From positions 6,585,950 to 6,649,949 of the forward strand of contig CM028893.1 in NCBI GenBank assembly GCA_016801885.1: a DNA stretch of 64,000 nt, in the 5' to 3' direction. Position 1 is the stretch's first letter. Each line of letters opens with the position of its first letter. Source of the DNA: Toxotes chatareus (lineage: Eukaryota; Chordata; Actinopteri; Toxotidae). Shown here piece by piece: positions 1 to 10,139 of this stretch. Made by a program: the position numbers and the translations under genes. The notes under the pieces were generated by a model. The model was not told where the DNA came from. It was given only the letters and a program-made list of their open reading frames with translations, and searched no databases.

Positions 1-190
1 ATAGTCCTGCTATTTTCAGAAACTGCGTTTGTGAAGTGCGTTATTGGCTTTTTCATTTTCTTTAAGCGAAACATCGTGATTGTCCTTGACTGGTGGAGAT
101 GATTGACAGCTATGATCAGAGGTCAACTGAGGAAATGAGATTCAACATAAATGGCCCATTAGTGTTCTATGTTTAATTCAGTGCACAATG
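1..190. promoter_or_regulatory. CNE-like block
   Basis: Non-repetitive sequence of mixed composition with several ATTA/TTAAT words and a PBX/MEIS-type decamer. No frame is open for long. The texture suggests a conserved non-coding element cut by the window edge. This is inference; no alignment was possible. Confidence 0.25.
100..109 (+). promoter_or_regulatory. PBX-MEIS/PREP composite site
   Basis: TGATTGACAG is an exact match to the known PBX-MEIS/PREP heterodimer decamer (PBX half TGATT, MEIS half GACAG). It lies in a CNE-like block. A single 10-bp match is weak evidence by itself; occupancy is unknown. Confidence 0.35.
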
Positions 191-429
191 TTTAATGTTC
201 TCCTAGACTTACCATGTTTGCAAGGGCAGTGTGGAATCATGATATATGCGTTACGCTCCATATTTTTCTTTAATCTTTATGGGAAATCGCAGCGAGATCA
301 AATGTGCATTAACTCTCCTGCAATAAAGGCACTTGATGTATGCCAAAACCGCCACGAACCAGGTGTGATCCGAAGCTCATGCATGACACACGCTGTGTCC
401 AAAATGTATGGAGCGAATTAACTGGTAAT

Positions 430-860
430 ACTCATTTTAATATAAATGAGCTCTCTCATAATGATGTGAAGGTTCTCTCAACACAGCGGGAGAGTGGCGT
501 GGGGAGAGAGAACGGAAGGGCCCAGTTAGCAAACGACAGTTTGGTGATAAATCATCTGTAATTAAACACTTTGGAAATATACGGACCACAGCAGAGGATG
601 GGGGTGGGAGGCTGTTAGTCGGTAGGTGGCTGGCATGGTTGCCCATCCTGGTGGTCTGTTAATGAACGACAAAAGAGATGATTGGAGGAGTTTGCTGCGG
701 AATCTTTCTGATCAGATAGCCCGGAGCCTTTATGTTCATTAATCAGAGGCTCGTTCTGATAGATCTCTCCTGTTTTACCTATTAAATCCTCTCTTCTATA
801 CGCTTAAAATTTGACTGTATCCAAGCCTGGACCTTTACCGTATTCCTCACTCCTTGTGAA
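430..860. promoter_or_regulatory. CNE-like block
   Basis: Balanced non-repetitive sequence with homeodomain-type cores (TAATTAAAC near 558, TTCATTAATCAG near 735) and GATA-like words near 758. Short open frames on both strands here look like chance. A conserved enhancer is plausible but unproven. Confidence 0.3.
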
Positions 861-942
861 AGATTAATTGCTCATGATCAAAGTCGTCAAGCAGAAGCTA
901 CACTGTGCGTAATAGACTCAAGAGGAGAATGACTTTCTTTAT

Positions 943-1185
943 ATGGGGATGGAGGGAGCTCCAGGCTCCTATTATCTTGTCTTTCTTGTTCCTGGTGCGG
1001 GAAATTTAATTCTTCACCATGCTTTTATTTTCCGCTGGTTTGGAGAACAAGCCTTCAATGTCAAGCGGCGGTGCGGACGAAGGCTGAACATGGAGCACTA
1101 TCACAAAGTAGCAATTGAAGTGGAGGCCATAGACTGGTTTATTGGGAAGGAGTATAAATCAGAGAGGACAAGTGACAGAGATTAA
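943..1185 (+). other. 80-codon orphan open frame
   Basis: An 80-codon frame begins ATGGGGATGGAG and ends GATTAA. The product has an unbiased composition: a hydrophobic stretch near residues 9-32 including LILHHAFIFRWF, then a basic patch VKRRCGRR near residues 40-47 and a charged C-terminus. I recognise no family. There is no clear splice acceptor or promoter beside it and the DNA around it looks CNE-like, so a chance frame is the default reading. Confidence 0.07.
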
Positions 1186-2060
1186 TGCCAGCCAAGCCCA
1201 CGAAATAACCCTTCCATCCCACTCCAGCCTCACCCTACAACAACTTCCTGATAAAGCCACCAATGTGACACTACACAAGGTACAATAATAGAAATGCATT
1301 ACTCAAAAGCCCTTTGAGACATGTAGATAGGAGAACAGTGTCAAAGGAGAGATGGAGAAGACTACCTGGGCAAAATAATATTTTAATGTCCTTCATAGGA
1401 CAAATGATGTTCCTTCCAACAGTATGAATGAGTTTAGAGGGTTTATGGCCCCTATCACAGTCACTCTCAGAGCGGATGTTCATTATGTGGTCATATTTAT
1501 GATGTCCCTTAGTGGAGGCCAATTTCTGTGATATATTTTTAAGTATCTGAGCTAGTAGGGCTTTTGCTGAATTACCTGTCTAACCCTAACCGAACTCTTT
1601 GAACAGCACAGCAATGTTGGATTGCTTTGACAGTTGTTCATTTCAGTGTTTGACTGTGCTCAGGTTTATTGAATTGCACATTTGCAACCCTTCTTGCATA
1701 GCCTTGTAACCTTTCAATTTTTTTCCAGCATTACTGTCTAATGTCTTTATGTACCCACCACTTTTCAGCAACTGCCTCTAATTTTCCTGTAGGTTATTTT
1801 GCGTGATTAACATATTTCCTTCTTCCTGTGCTGAATTTAGACAAAATACCCCGTGAAAGCCTGCACAGTCCCAACTGCCTTGTAAAAATGGAATGTGTAG
1901 ACAAGGTCCTCTCTTTCCTGTCTCTAGTCTCACTGCTTTTGGGGTTTTGCTTCAAAGTCCCCTCAGCTCTGTATTTTTTATATCATTCCCTTGCATCTCC
2001 CCTGATCGTAATCTGATTTTGCAGCTGATTTATTTGCAGCAGAAAAAGGAGAGGAGGAAG
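1186..2060. other. No gene seen; AT-rich
   Basis: AT-leaning unique sequence with stops in all frames. A pyrimidine tract ends in an acceptor-like AG near 1729, but no convincing donor follows. Nothing functional can be supported. Confidence 0.5.
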
Positions 2061-2330
2061 TGAGTGGAAGCTTTTCACTGAGTAGTCAGGCAGTGGGCAG
2101 CGCCACTGGGCAGCATGCAATCAGCTCGAAAATGAAGTGCCATGTACTCACCCCGCGCTCAGTACGCACGCACGTACACACACAGGCACACACGCACAAA
2201 CTCTTCCCCAATGAAATAAGACAACGCTGCAATTTGATCCAGCAAACCTCTCAGCTTACCTTCTCTTTCAACTCTCCTCTCGTTCTCTTTTATTTACAGG
2301 GGGGTCTCTCGCCCCCCTGACAATCCAGAT
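2061..2330. other. No gene seen; short CA-rich tract
   Basis: Contains an imperfect CA/CG-rich microsatellite at about 2163-2200, then pyrimidine-rich DNA with an acceptor-like AG near 2299. No donor or long frame goes with it. Confidence 0.5.
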
Positions 2331-2480
2331 CCATCCATTATGTTCTTCCGCTCTTTAATTTGGTGGGCAAATTTAATTTCCAAATGAATACCATGCCATT
2401 TTAATGCAAGCCACAGAAGATAAATGTGCTTTTGTGCTGTGTGTTTGATTGCTGACTTTGAAGAAGCAGCCTCTTTATGT
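2331..2480. promoter_or_regulatory. CNE-like block
   Basis: AT-rich, non-repetitive, with repeated TTTAATTT-type homeodomain cores (near 2355 and 2370). It runs directly into the 70-bp tandem duplication. Enhancer-like texture only. Confidence 0.3.
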
Positions 2481-2492
2481 AGAGAGGCTGAG

Positions 2493-2608
2493 AGACTGAC
2501 CCAGTAGGCCTGAGCTGCACTGGCATGTGGGATATCATAGGTGTCAGTGCCCACAGTTATCCTTGACTGAATCAGAGGCCTGAGCTGCACTGGCATGTGG
2601 GATATCAT
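2493..2608 (+). repeat. 70-bp-period tandem duplication
   Basis: A 33-bp word beginning AGGCCTGAGCTGCACTGG occurs identically at 2506-2538 and 2576-2608. The bases just upstream of each copy (GACTGA, then a CAG-containing stretch) are also related, so the duplicated unit is about 45-50 bp with a 70-bp period. The perfect identity suggests a recent local duplication. Confidence 0.9.
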
Positions 2609-3310
2609 TAGAATAGTTGTCAAAATTGTCAGGGGTGTTATTTTTGTTCTGTTCCTGCTGAGCAGTCCAATGCATCAAACTGGCAAATGCAGGTCAGACA
2701 GGCAGTCATCCAGTGTATCTCTGGTGGTGATAGAGTTGGAGTCTTGAATTGAATGCTAAGGACATGCACTGTATTACATCTGTAGATAATATTTACTGCA
2801 GCTTACAGACATGTAGTGAGTAGGAGCTAAATCTTAACTGGTTCACATCTTGTTCACTGTTGATGCTGTTTTGTTTTCACTACTGGACAAATAGACTGAT
2901 CACATAAATAAATCCAGAATTGTTTTTTAAATTTGAAATATTAGTTGCTCTTTCTAGTTCTGTTTCTGTATTGTATCTGATTGTTTTTTCTTGTATTTGG
3001 GCTCCTTTATCATTCCATGGCTTTATCATGAAGAATGCAGAAGATGGACCAATGTCCCTGAGAGCTCCCCTCAGGCAGAGGGTGATATCTGCTTTAACTA
3101 TACACCGGACTCTGTCATGTTCACATTTGTATAATGTCTTGTCTGGGATCACAGAAATAGCATGCACCTGCAGGTGGTTTCTGCTTTAGACTGGAATTTT
3201 TTTTCCCCTTGACTTTACTGGGCTCGTTGCCAGAGTGCCAGAGAGATTAATTTATCTTGTTTGATGAACTGCAATTGTTGATAGAGTGGAGAGTGAAAAT
3301 GGTTTAAAAA
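2609..3310. other. No gene seen
   Basis: Unique AT-leaning sequence with short overlapping open frames on both strands (about 2880-3189). Neither frame looks like a known protein and no splice pair supports them. Confidence 0.5.
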
Positions 3311-3770
3311 AATCTCCAAGGTGTAACTTTCTAAGAGCGTTCTAACAAAGCGAGGCGAACAGAGACATGTGGGAGGCCCAGCGCACTCTGATCATGTCGG
3401 CGTCGGCAGGATTGTGAAAAGGCATTAATTGGGGAGCATCAGGTTATCAGGCTGAGGAAAAAATCTTCACAGAAGTAATCAAACCTTGATGAATTAAAGT
3501 AGCGTGCTAAGCCCTCGTGTCTGGCGGTGATAGAACTGACCCTTAAGCTTAGCTGATAGCTTTATTCTGATAACAAATTGAACAAAAAAACAACACAAAT
3601 CCAGGCTTTATTAGCATCAGCATATTAAGCATCGTTGGAAGAGGATAAAAATGCGGATGGTGCCAAAAATGGAACAAGAAACTTGAGTGGAATGAAAATG
3701 TAATCACTCAAACACTCAAAAGGTTTTGGAGAGGATGCTTATGTTGCCCACATGCTGATCTTCTTTGGTA
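3311..3770. promoter_or_regulatory. CNE-like block
   Basis: About 460 bp of non-repetitive sequence with ATTAATTG near 3424, GATAAC/GATAG words near 3550-3572 and TTATTAGCAT near 3608. High complexity and no coding potential suggest a deeply conserved regulatory element. Confidence 0.35.
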
Positions 3771-4365
3771 AATTACGTTTGTCAGACTTTAAACATCTTA
3801 GTGGTTGATTTGATGGCTTGATTGACTCGATGAAAACAGTACAATCTTGGATAATGGGAATCCACAATATTTTTTGGCAAATACATCCCGCTAGTGAAGA
3901 AAAGGTTTGCATCTAATTTTTGTTTGCGCTGATGCTGATTGATGCACACTTAAAATGCATCGTGTTGTTGACTTTACACAGCTGGCTTGATGGACATCCT
4001 AATCTAAAGTGAATTGAAATTCAGAGTAATGAGTGCAAGGTTTCTCGTGTTTGGATATTCCTTCTTTTTCTCCTCACTTTTGATGGACCGCTTTGCCTGC
4101 ACTGTGGTATATGTTACTGCAGCACTCGCCTTGTATTTCCTTTGATATAACAGGTGCCATTTTTTTGTAGTAGATTTATTTAAAAATGTTATAGGACTCT
4201 TGTTATAGGACTTTCCAAACCTCATCTAAGTAGTTAGGTGTAGTTTAGCCAAAAATGGAAATATAAGTGATCGGGAGAGAGAGCACAAACCAAAAAGTGC
4301 TGAGCTGTGATTTTGAAGATATTGGGTTTGATAAGTTCATTGGTTGCATCAAAAGCACTGCTGTC
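3771..4365. other. No gene seen; AT-rich
   Basis: Low-information AT-rich sequence. The minus-strand frame near 4004-4225 is lysine-rich and looks like chance. Confidence 0.5.
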
Positions 4366-4490
4366 AAGGACTGACCTGGGCAAGTGCCGTTATTCTTCAC
4401 CCAGACGCCCCTGATAACAGAAGCCTGAATTAAATTAGCTGTAGACTCTAATTACCGAAGTTCAGAGGTCACATTTTACAAGGAGAAAAG
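4366..4490. promoter_or_regulatory. CNE-like block
   Basis: Compact unique sequence with GATAAC, TTAAATTAGC and CTAATTACC words in 125 bp and no repeats. Candidate homeodomain-type enhancer, by texture only. Confidence 0.28.
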
Positions 4491-4860
4491 ACCAGGTGCT
4501 CTACAGTCTATTCACTCGTTTGTTGTGACATTTTAACCTTTCCTTATTGCACATATTCAATTATTCAGTCAAACCTTGCTTGTAGCTTTCCTCAAGTACA
4601 CACTCTTAATTTCCCAAAACAGAATGCCAACCCAACAATATATCCATATCTGTTTTTGCATCTTTAATATGTGAGGAAACCTTGGGATTTGCATATTGTT
4701 TTCTCTCTCTTTTTTTTTTTTTTTTGGTAACACTAACATCAGCAAGTGTTGAAAGTATGTCTTGATGACACCCTCATCTTCTCACCACAGAAAGGAAGTG
4801 AAGGGCATCAGGCACCCAAAATCATCCCCCTTTTTTTTAATCTAATCTCTCTATCCCATC
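4491..4860. other. Filler with poly-T
   Basis: AT-rich sequence with a perfect POU octamer ATTTGCAT at 4687-4694, a poly-T run at about 4710-4725 and a second T-run near 4831. No gene seen. Confidence 0.5.
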
Positions 4861-4990
4861 TACCTATCAGGAGAGCCACAATCACTGGAGGCAGCATCTC
4901 ATTTAAAAACAATGCTTAAATTTAATTTCAAGCTCTTGCTGGGAGATGATGTGCCAGTGCATATGCTGACTATCTATGCTAGATCTTGAG
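4861..4990. promoter_or_regulatory. CNE-like block
   Basis: Unique sequence with AATCACT, a TTAAATTTAATTT core and an AGATGATGTG word. Resembles other short CNE-like blocks here; unverified. Confidence 0.25.
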
Positions 4991-5359
4991 GTGTTTTCAT
5001 TTTTCTTCTGGAACTTAACTGGGATGTGATTCTTCTTCCTTTTCCTATAAAGGGCTGGAAAAGGTTGGAGGGAAGAGGTGTATCGAGGGGAGGGAAGGAG
5101 GAAGTGAGGGAGTTAGCGAGTGGGTACTGGTGTGCTTGCTGCGCAGGGCTGATATCATTAAGGACTCTCCATGCATTCTGCCTTTACTGAGCTCAAAGGG
5201 CATGTTAGCCCCAGGTTCATCAGCTAGCTATTGTGTGGCGCTGGCTGAGAAAAAGCTGCGCAAGTGACTCTGAATGGCCGAGGAGGAGGAGGGTGCGAGG
5301 GTGGGACACGGCGCAGGCTGTGTTTCCCATTTACCAGCAGGGAGTGGGGTACACAAACA
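4991..5359. other. No gene seen; mixed
   Basis: A G-rich stretch (about 5054-5125) is followed by unique sequence around 5150-5235 that may be a small CNE-like island. Overlapping open frames starting near 5233-5274 have no homology that I recognise. Confidence 0.4.
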
Positions 5360-5640
5360 ATTCAGCCTGCTTCCCCACACGTGTACATGCAATCCTTTCT
5401 CCTGCACTGCCTTCCTCTCTCTTTTCTGCTCTGTCTCACACTATCCCTGGCAGCTTAACACTCAGTATATTTCTGTCACCCACTCAATATCTCTCTCTTT
5501 CTCACTCCTCTTGTTTTCCTTCTGCCTCCGTTTTCTCTGTTTGCCTCTTCTGAACAACAACCCCCCCTCCCCTCCCCTTTCTTTTCCTTCCATTTCCTTG
5601 CTGTGCCGTCTCCTCTTGTGCTGTGTCTTTGTCCCCTGAT
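5360..5640 (+). repeat. Pyrimidine-rich tract
   Basis: About 280 bp strongly biased to C and T on the plus strand, with CTCT and CCCTCC runs. It creates several overlapping open frames rich in Ser, Leu, Pro and Phe in all plus frames, the mark of compositional bias rather than coding. Confidence 0.8.
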
Positions 5641-5840
5641 TAGATTTGGCCCTGTCGCTATCTCATTTGGCCCCGTCTGTGGTGGTGCGCTGCCGTGGCT
5701 TGCCGAGTACCCTGGGAAGGCTCTTCGTCTGTGTCGCTGCAGCCGTAACCACGTTAGCCGTGCTTAGGATGTCACCGATGGTTTGCCTTACAGACGTGCA
5801 TCCGCCTGGGACCACTCTCAGTCCCATAACATTTTAATGG

Positions 5841-5861
5841 CAACAACAACAACAACAACAG
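5841..5861 (+). repeat. (CAA)n microsatellite
   Basis: Seven CAA units in a row, followed after a short gap by a small CA run (about 5875-5888). Confidence 0.95.
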
Positions 5862-6330
5862 AACTGCTTACAGAAACACACACACAATTATGTACGCATA
5901 CACATGGAGAGATTCTGGATTATTTCTCATTTAATTTGTGTATTTGAAACTTGTATGTGTTCACCTGAGTGGATATGAGTACAGATTGTACAATTGTATG
6001 TCTGTTATCATAAGGAAGGAATGGACTATTCCAGGAAGAAATAGAAATGCATCAATATGATCTTTAATCCTTAGGGTCTGAATGATGAATGATGGGAAAA
6101 GCGCAAGGAGATAATCAAAATTAGTGACTTTCTTTCTTCTTTCTTGCTAAATTTTAAAACTTATATAAACGTTTTTTTCTCTGTTGATAAACTGACTTTC
6201 ACCACTATTTCAGCCTGTGTCCTGTGTTCTCATGGGGTTTGTATATAGTTCTCTGTGTGTGAGTGTGTGGTGGAATTAGCAGAAACATGTTTTGTCTGCT
6301 ACTTGGTCTTGAGATTCTGTCAGTAATTAA
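5862..6330. other. No gene seen; AT-rich
   Basis: AT-rich unique sequence. An acceptor-like AG after pyrimidines lies near 6213 without a matching donor. Confidence 0.5.
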
Positions 6331-6334
6331 AGCA

Positions 6335-6347
6335 CCACCTGAGGTGG
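6335..6347. promoter_or_regulatory. 13-bp palindrome with CACCTG
   Basis: CCACCTGAGGTGG is a perfect inverted repeat with 6-bp arms. It contains the ZEB/SNAI-type E-box CACCTG and a reversed AGGTGG. Binding is inferred from the motif only. Confidence 0.3.
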
Positions 6348-6439
6348 CAGAGTGCTGATGTGATGAAGGTTGCCAAAGATGAAGAGAATGGGCTTGATAC
6401 AGCAAAAAAGACAATTATATCACCGGCTTATTACACTAT

Positions 6440-6670
6440 TGTGCATTCCTCCTACGGGAGCTGGGCTTGTGTTTTTCCCCCCTTTATCACACACTCTCTG
6501 CTATCTCTCCCTTCCTTTTCTCTTGCACGGTCGTTCGCTTTTTCTGTTATACCCCCTTCACAACCTCTACTCCAGCAATAGAGCCTGTCAGCGCTTTTTA
6601 CACTTTTTCCTTAGTTGTCCCTTTGTTTTCTCTCACTTACTGCACTTTCTATTTCTTTTCTTTTTCTATA
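6440..6670 (+). repeat. Pyrimidine-rich tract
   Basis: Plus strand dominated by C and T, again producing three overlapping frames rich in Phe, Leu and Ser. No acceptor-donor pair supports an exon. Confidence 0.7.
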
Positions 6671-6979
6671 GCACAGCTGAAATGTCTAGTAACCTTACAA
6701 CAGTTTTATGGAGCTAATTTATGTCTTTTTAGTCTTGGCAGAGGTACAGTGTGAGTGGTCTGTTTGTGTTATTGCTCTTGTCTTATTTAACAACTAGCCT
6801 GAATTTTAATTTGGAGATGACAAAACCCAAAATGTTTGAACTTTATTGAGTCAGCATGGAAGCTACTGTATGTTCCTTTATCTATATGATTAAATATGTA
6901 ACACCAGCCTAAACAGAACTTTTCACCTTTTTAACCATCAGTTTTTACTGTATCCACTCACAGCTTTCTTTTTACTGCA
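6671..6979. other. No gene seen; AT-rich
   Basis: AT-rich unique sequence without repeats or long frames. Confidence 0.5.
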
Positions 6980-7325
6980 GTAAATGCTGTGAAGGCTCCA
7001 AAGCTTTTTGGCCGCACCCCAGCAGCAGGGCCAGCTTTAGAAACGAGACTGACCGATGAAGTTGCAGCGTTGGTTAGCCGGATGCTGCGTGTCTGAGTGA
7101 TGAAGTTACACCACCGGTAGTCCGGCCGAGTGTTGGAATTTCCCTGCTGGCCGGTACTCTTTCAAAATGAACTGGCGTGAACAGTTTCTGTTATTCCATC
7201 AGGGCTGCGTTTACAGACAGCAAATCACAGTGCAGTTGTCGTCTTTAACTGATGTGTGCGGTGATTCTGTCAGACGACGTCACAGTTATAAAATCAGGAG
7301 TTTAGCAGAGCAGCTGCTTTGAAAT
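6980..7325 (+). promoter_or_regulatory. CpG-bearing block with CRE and TATA
   Basis: This stretch has clearly more CpG than its surroundings. GACGTCA (CRE-type) at 7276-7282 is followed five bases later by TATAAAAT at 7287-7294, a spacing seen in compact promoters and some transposon or LTR promoters. GATGAAGTT occurs twice about 45 bp apart near 7055 and 7100. No open frame follows. It could be a small promoter or an old mobile-element fragment. Confidence 0.22.
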
Positions 7326-7375
7326 GTCTTGGAAGTGACTGTATCTTAATGAGCCACATTTCATTCGCTATTTCA

Positions 7376-7408
7376 TTCTGGTTCTGTTGTCTGACAACAG
7401 AACCAGAA
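7376..7408. repeat. 33-bp palindrome
   Basis: Two perfect 16-bp arms (7376-7391 and 7393-7408) flank a single central T at 7392. The left arm reads TTCTGGTTCTGTTGTC and the right arm is its exact reverse complement. Such a tight palindrome extrudes readily as a cruciform. It could mark fused inverted termini of a small DNA transposon, a fold-back insertion, or a protein-binding dyad. Confidence 0.95.
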
Positions 7409-7549
7409 ACATGTAAATGAGAACAGTTTTATTGGGAATTCATCTATATTGAATTACTGTAAATGTGAGCACAGAGAACAGGAGAGAGGCAGACACATAG
7501 GGCCGTCCAGCCATATACTAGGTCCAAGTCTTATTTTATCGACTGAATA
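7409..7549. other. No gene seen
   Basis: Short unique AT-leaning spacer between the palindrome and a pyrimidine tract. Confidence 0.5.
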
Positions 7550-7830
7550 TCTTATCTTCCTCTTCTTCTGCCTTTAACTCTCTTTCCTGCTCTTTCACAC
7601 CCCCTCTCATGTCAACTATACGTCTCTCAAACCCATAATTTCAGCTTCTTCCTTCTCTCATCCCTATCTTGCTTTCCATTTCCTGTAAGCCATTACATTT
7701 TTTTCCAACTCTTTTTCCTCTTGTGTCCTTCTCCCCATCCAGTTGTCTGTTTCCTCTGTCAGCTCTTCCTCCCTCTCTCCCTCTCGCTCTCTCTGCCTGG
7801 CTCTCTCCTTCTATCTGTGGTGGTGTGTAT
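7550..7830 (+). repeat. Pyrimidine-rich tract
   Basis: C/T-biased plus strand with CTCTCTCC runs; frames on both strands here are compositional artefacts. Confidence 0.75.
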
Positions 7831-7938
7831 GTCCTGGCTCTGGCTTCTGTGGATATTAAGCTGTAACAGGCAATGCGCTGCGTTGGTCTCTGATGTATGT
7901 GTGACCTGCTTTCCACCAGACCCAATCCCCAGCAGCCA

Positions 7939-7968
7939 GCCTGCCTGCCTGCCTGCCTGCCTGCCTGC
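7939..7968 (+). repeat. (CCTG)n tetranucleotide repeat
   Basis: About seven uninterrupted CTGC/CCTG units. The reverse strand is a CAGG run. Confidence 0.95.
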
Positions 7969-8672
7969 TCGCCTTTTCTGGGTTAGCCCCTGCCAAGAGT
8001 AGCAGTAGTCTTAGCCTGCATCCTGCAGCCAGTCTCTTGGTGTCAGGGGGGGAAATAACCCTGAACTGGCAGTGTTACATCAATACAGCTTTTATCTAGT
8101 TACTTGAACAGGTTGTTGTAGAAGCAAGGACAAACCCTGCATACAAATTGTGAAAAATCTGTGATGATGCCACATGTATTATTCTGTGTTTAATAATAAT
8201 AATATCGAGTCGAGAGTAAAGGAAATTATTTGCTTATGAGGAGAGGAAAAGTACTTAAGAATGTTTATCATTTCCCTTTGAAGTACTCTCTGCTTTCAGT
8301 CACTAATTTTTCCCCTTTTTTCTTGCACCCCCCTCACTTCCTTTGTTATATATCCTCTAATCTTTTATTTGAAAAAAAAAAGAAAAGGCTCTATTTCCCT
8401 GTCCCCAGCACTTTTTGTTGGTGCTGACATGCATCTGTTCAAATTAGCAGCCTCTATGGAGCCTCACTTTATACTGCAGAGAAAGTGAAGGAGACCCACG
8501 CTGGTACTGGGGAGGCACGTACAAAAACACGCAGACATGCACCCAGGCATAGCAGTTGATTCATTATTTTGGGGTTGCATATATCATTGCCTTTAGCATA
8601 TCTACAGATACTGAAGGTTTTCTCAAAGCGAAATGAGCTGTAGGAGGTATTGTGACCTACTCTTACCTTCTG
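7969..8672. other. No gene seen
   Basis: AT-leaning filler with a short poly-A near 8371. A possible small CNE-like island sits near 8430-8500 (CATGCATCTG, CAAATTAGCAGCC). Confidence 0.45.
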
Positions 8673-8685
8673 CCAGTAGGGGGCA
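8673..8685 (+). promoter_or_regulatory. CTCF-like core motif
   Basis: CCAGTAGGGGGCA matches the vertebrate CTCF core (CCASYAGRKGGCR) throughout. Motif orientation is forward. In a regulatory desert it could anchor a loop. Chance matches to this core are uncommon but do occur. Confidence 0.4.
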
Positions 8686-8689
8686 TATT

Positions 8690-9760
8690 ATGAGGACACC
8701 CTACAGCTACCCCGGCAGAGGGTCAACCGCTGTACCATGAATCCCACGGGATCATATGTTGAGTTCTTATTTGCCGTCTCTCTGTCAAGGCGGCTACAAC
8801 TTGCCCATGATTTCACCTCGCTGTTGTTTGTCCTGTATCGCACCCTGCCTGCATTGTTGTGCTACAGAAAACAACGCAATCACCTTGGGCGGTGCACAGC
8901 TTTGTTGATCAATGAGGCACACAGGACTTTTCAGAAGAGAAATAAACACAAAGGCACAGTGTGCTGGGAATTGGGGACAGTGCTTCATTGTTTTTTTTGT
9001 GGGTATTATAGAAGACTATGGAATACGTACTGTCTCACAGTTTATATACGCTAAACACCACTGTTAAATCTGTACTCATGCATTTCAGTGAGCTGAAGTT
9101 GTAGTGAATAGTGAGTAGATCTGTGGAGAGCAGATGATGTTCCAGCAGCTTAATTTGATTTCCTGTTGGAATGTGTAATGTAGGGAGAGTCTCAAACTGT
9201 GCTCTCTATTAACCCTGCACCTACAGATACAGCTGTCCCATTCTCTAACCCCACCCCCAGTAGGTGTCAACAGACCCCCATTTTGTATGCTGCCATCCTT
9301 CATCACCAGCCAATGAAGATCTCCAACTGCAACATGTTTTTTTTTTTTTTTTCCAATTTCTTTAATCCAGCAACTAGCCACCCACCCACTGGAGTCAACT
9401 AAAGATGAAAACAAAGTGGGTGAGCCAGGCGTGGAAGCATGTGGTCTCTGTGCTCGCCGGTCCACTGGGAGCTCTTGCATAGAGCTGTGGACCCAAAGCA
9501 TATGTCCCTCATTCTGCTTTTAATTCACATTTGTTCCATATGCCACAAACGCATTATCTCCTCGTGAAGAGGAGGATGGGAATTCCCTCCAATAAAATTG
9601 GCGGCTGCTTACTTTTACTTGTAACTTCTCAACGGTGGTTGATCACAAGTTATTTTTATTTTTGTATTGTAACAGGTGTGTTTAAGTTTTGCTTTATTCA
9701 CAGTTGCATTTAAGAATCATAACCACTTTGCTCCTGAAGAGTCAATTATTCCTTGACTGC
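8690..9760. other. No gene seen; poly-T
   Basis: Unique sequence with a poly-T run at 9337-9352. Open frames at 8737-9054 (+) and 9085-9501 (-) show no family signature and no supporting splice sites. A weaker CTCF-like word lies at 9257-9269. Confidence 0.45.
9257..9269 (+). promoter_or_regulatory. Weak CTCF-like motif
   Basis: CCAGTAGGTGTCA differs from the CTCF core at one key G. It has the same orientation as, and lies about 580 bp from, the better match at 8673. Confidence 0.15.
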
Positions 9761-9764
9761 ATTA

Positions 9765-9900
9765 TTTTGTCAGGAAGATGAAAGCTGACAATCTCTTTGC
9801 GTGATCTCTGCATGCCAATCCTGCAATCGGCACCTGGCAGCAGCATAAATGTGCATCTCAGACGCTCATCTGGCAGTCCCAACACGCCTCCACTGTGTTT
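9765..9900. promoter_or_regulatory. CNE-like block
   Basis: Unique balanced sequence with TGACAATC, CCAATCCTGCAATCGG and CACCTGGCAGC words. Possible short enhancer, by texture. Confidence 0.25.
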
Positions 9901-10020
9901 CATATGACAGTAGTGACTCATAGCTCCAGTGACCTCTCTCTCTGGGGAGTAGCTAACATGATCTGTTCATCCCAACACAGTCCTGATGGATTTCTTGCAA
10001 ACTTGCTCACCGGCACAGGT

Positions 10021-10068
10021 GGGTGGTGGGAAAGTGTGGAAAGGAGTGGGGATGGGGGGAGGGGGGGT
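10021..10068 (+). other. G-rich, possible G-quadruplex
   Basis: GGGTGGTGGG is followed by tracts of four, six and seven G separated by one or two bases (10048-10068). It satisfies the four-run rule for a plus-strand G-quadruplex. Confidence 0.5.
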
Positions 10069-10139
10069 CCAAACGGACTCTCCCAAGGGCTTTGTCTAGA
10101 GGAAGGAGGGCTGAGCTGCTTCATAACAAATCCAGAGTA

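Noticed and set aside
8690..8760. tRNA A-box-like word on the minus strand (TGGTACAGCGG), possible SINE head
   Set aside because: No B box at the expected distance and no second copy in the window.
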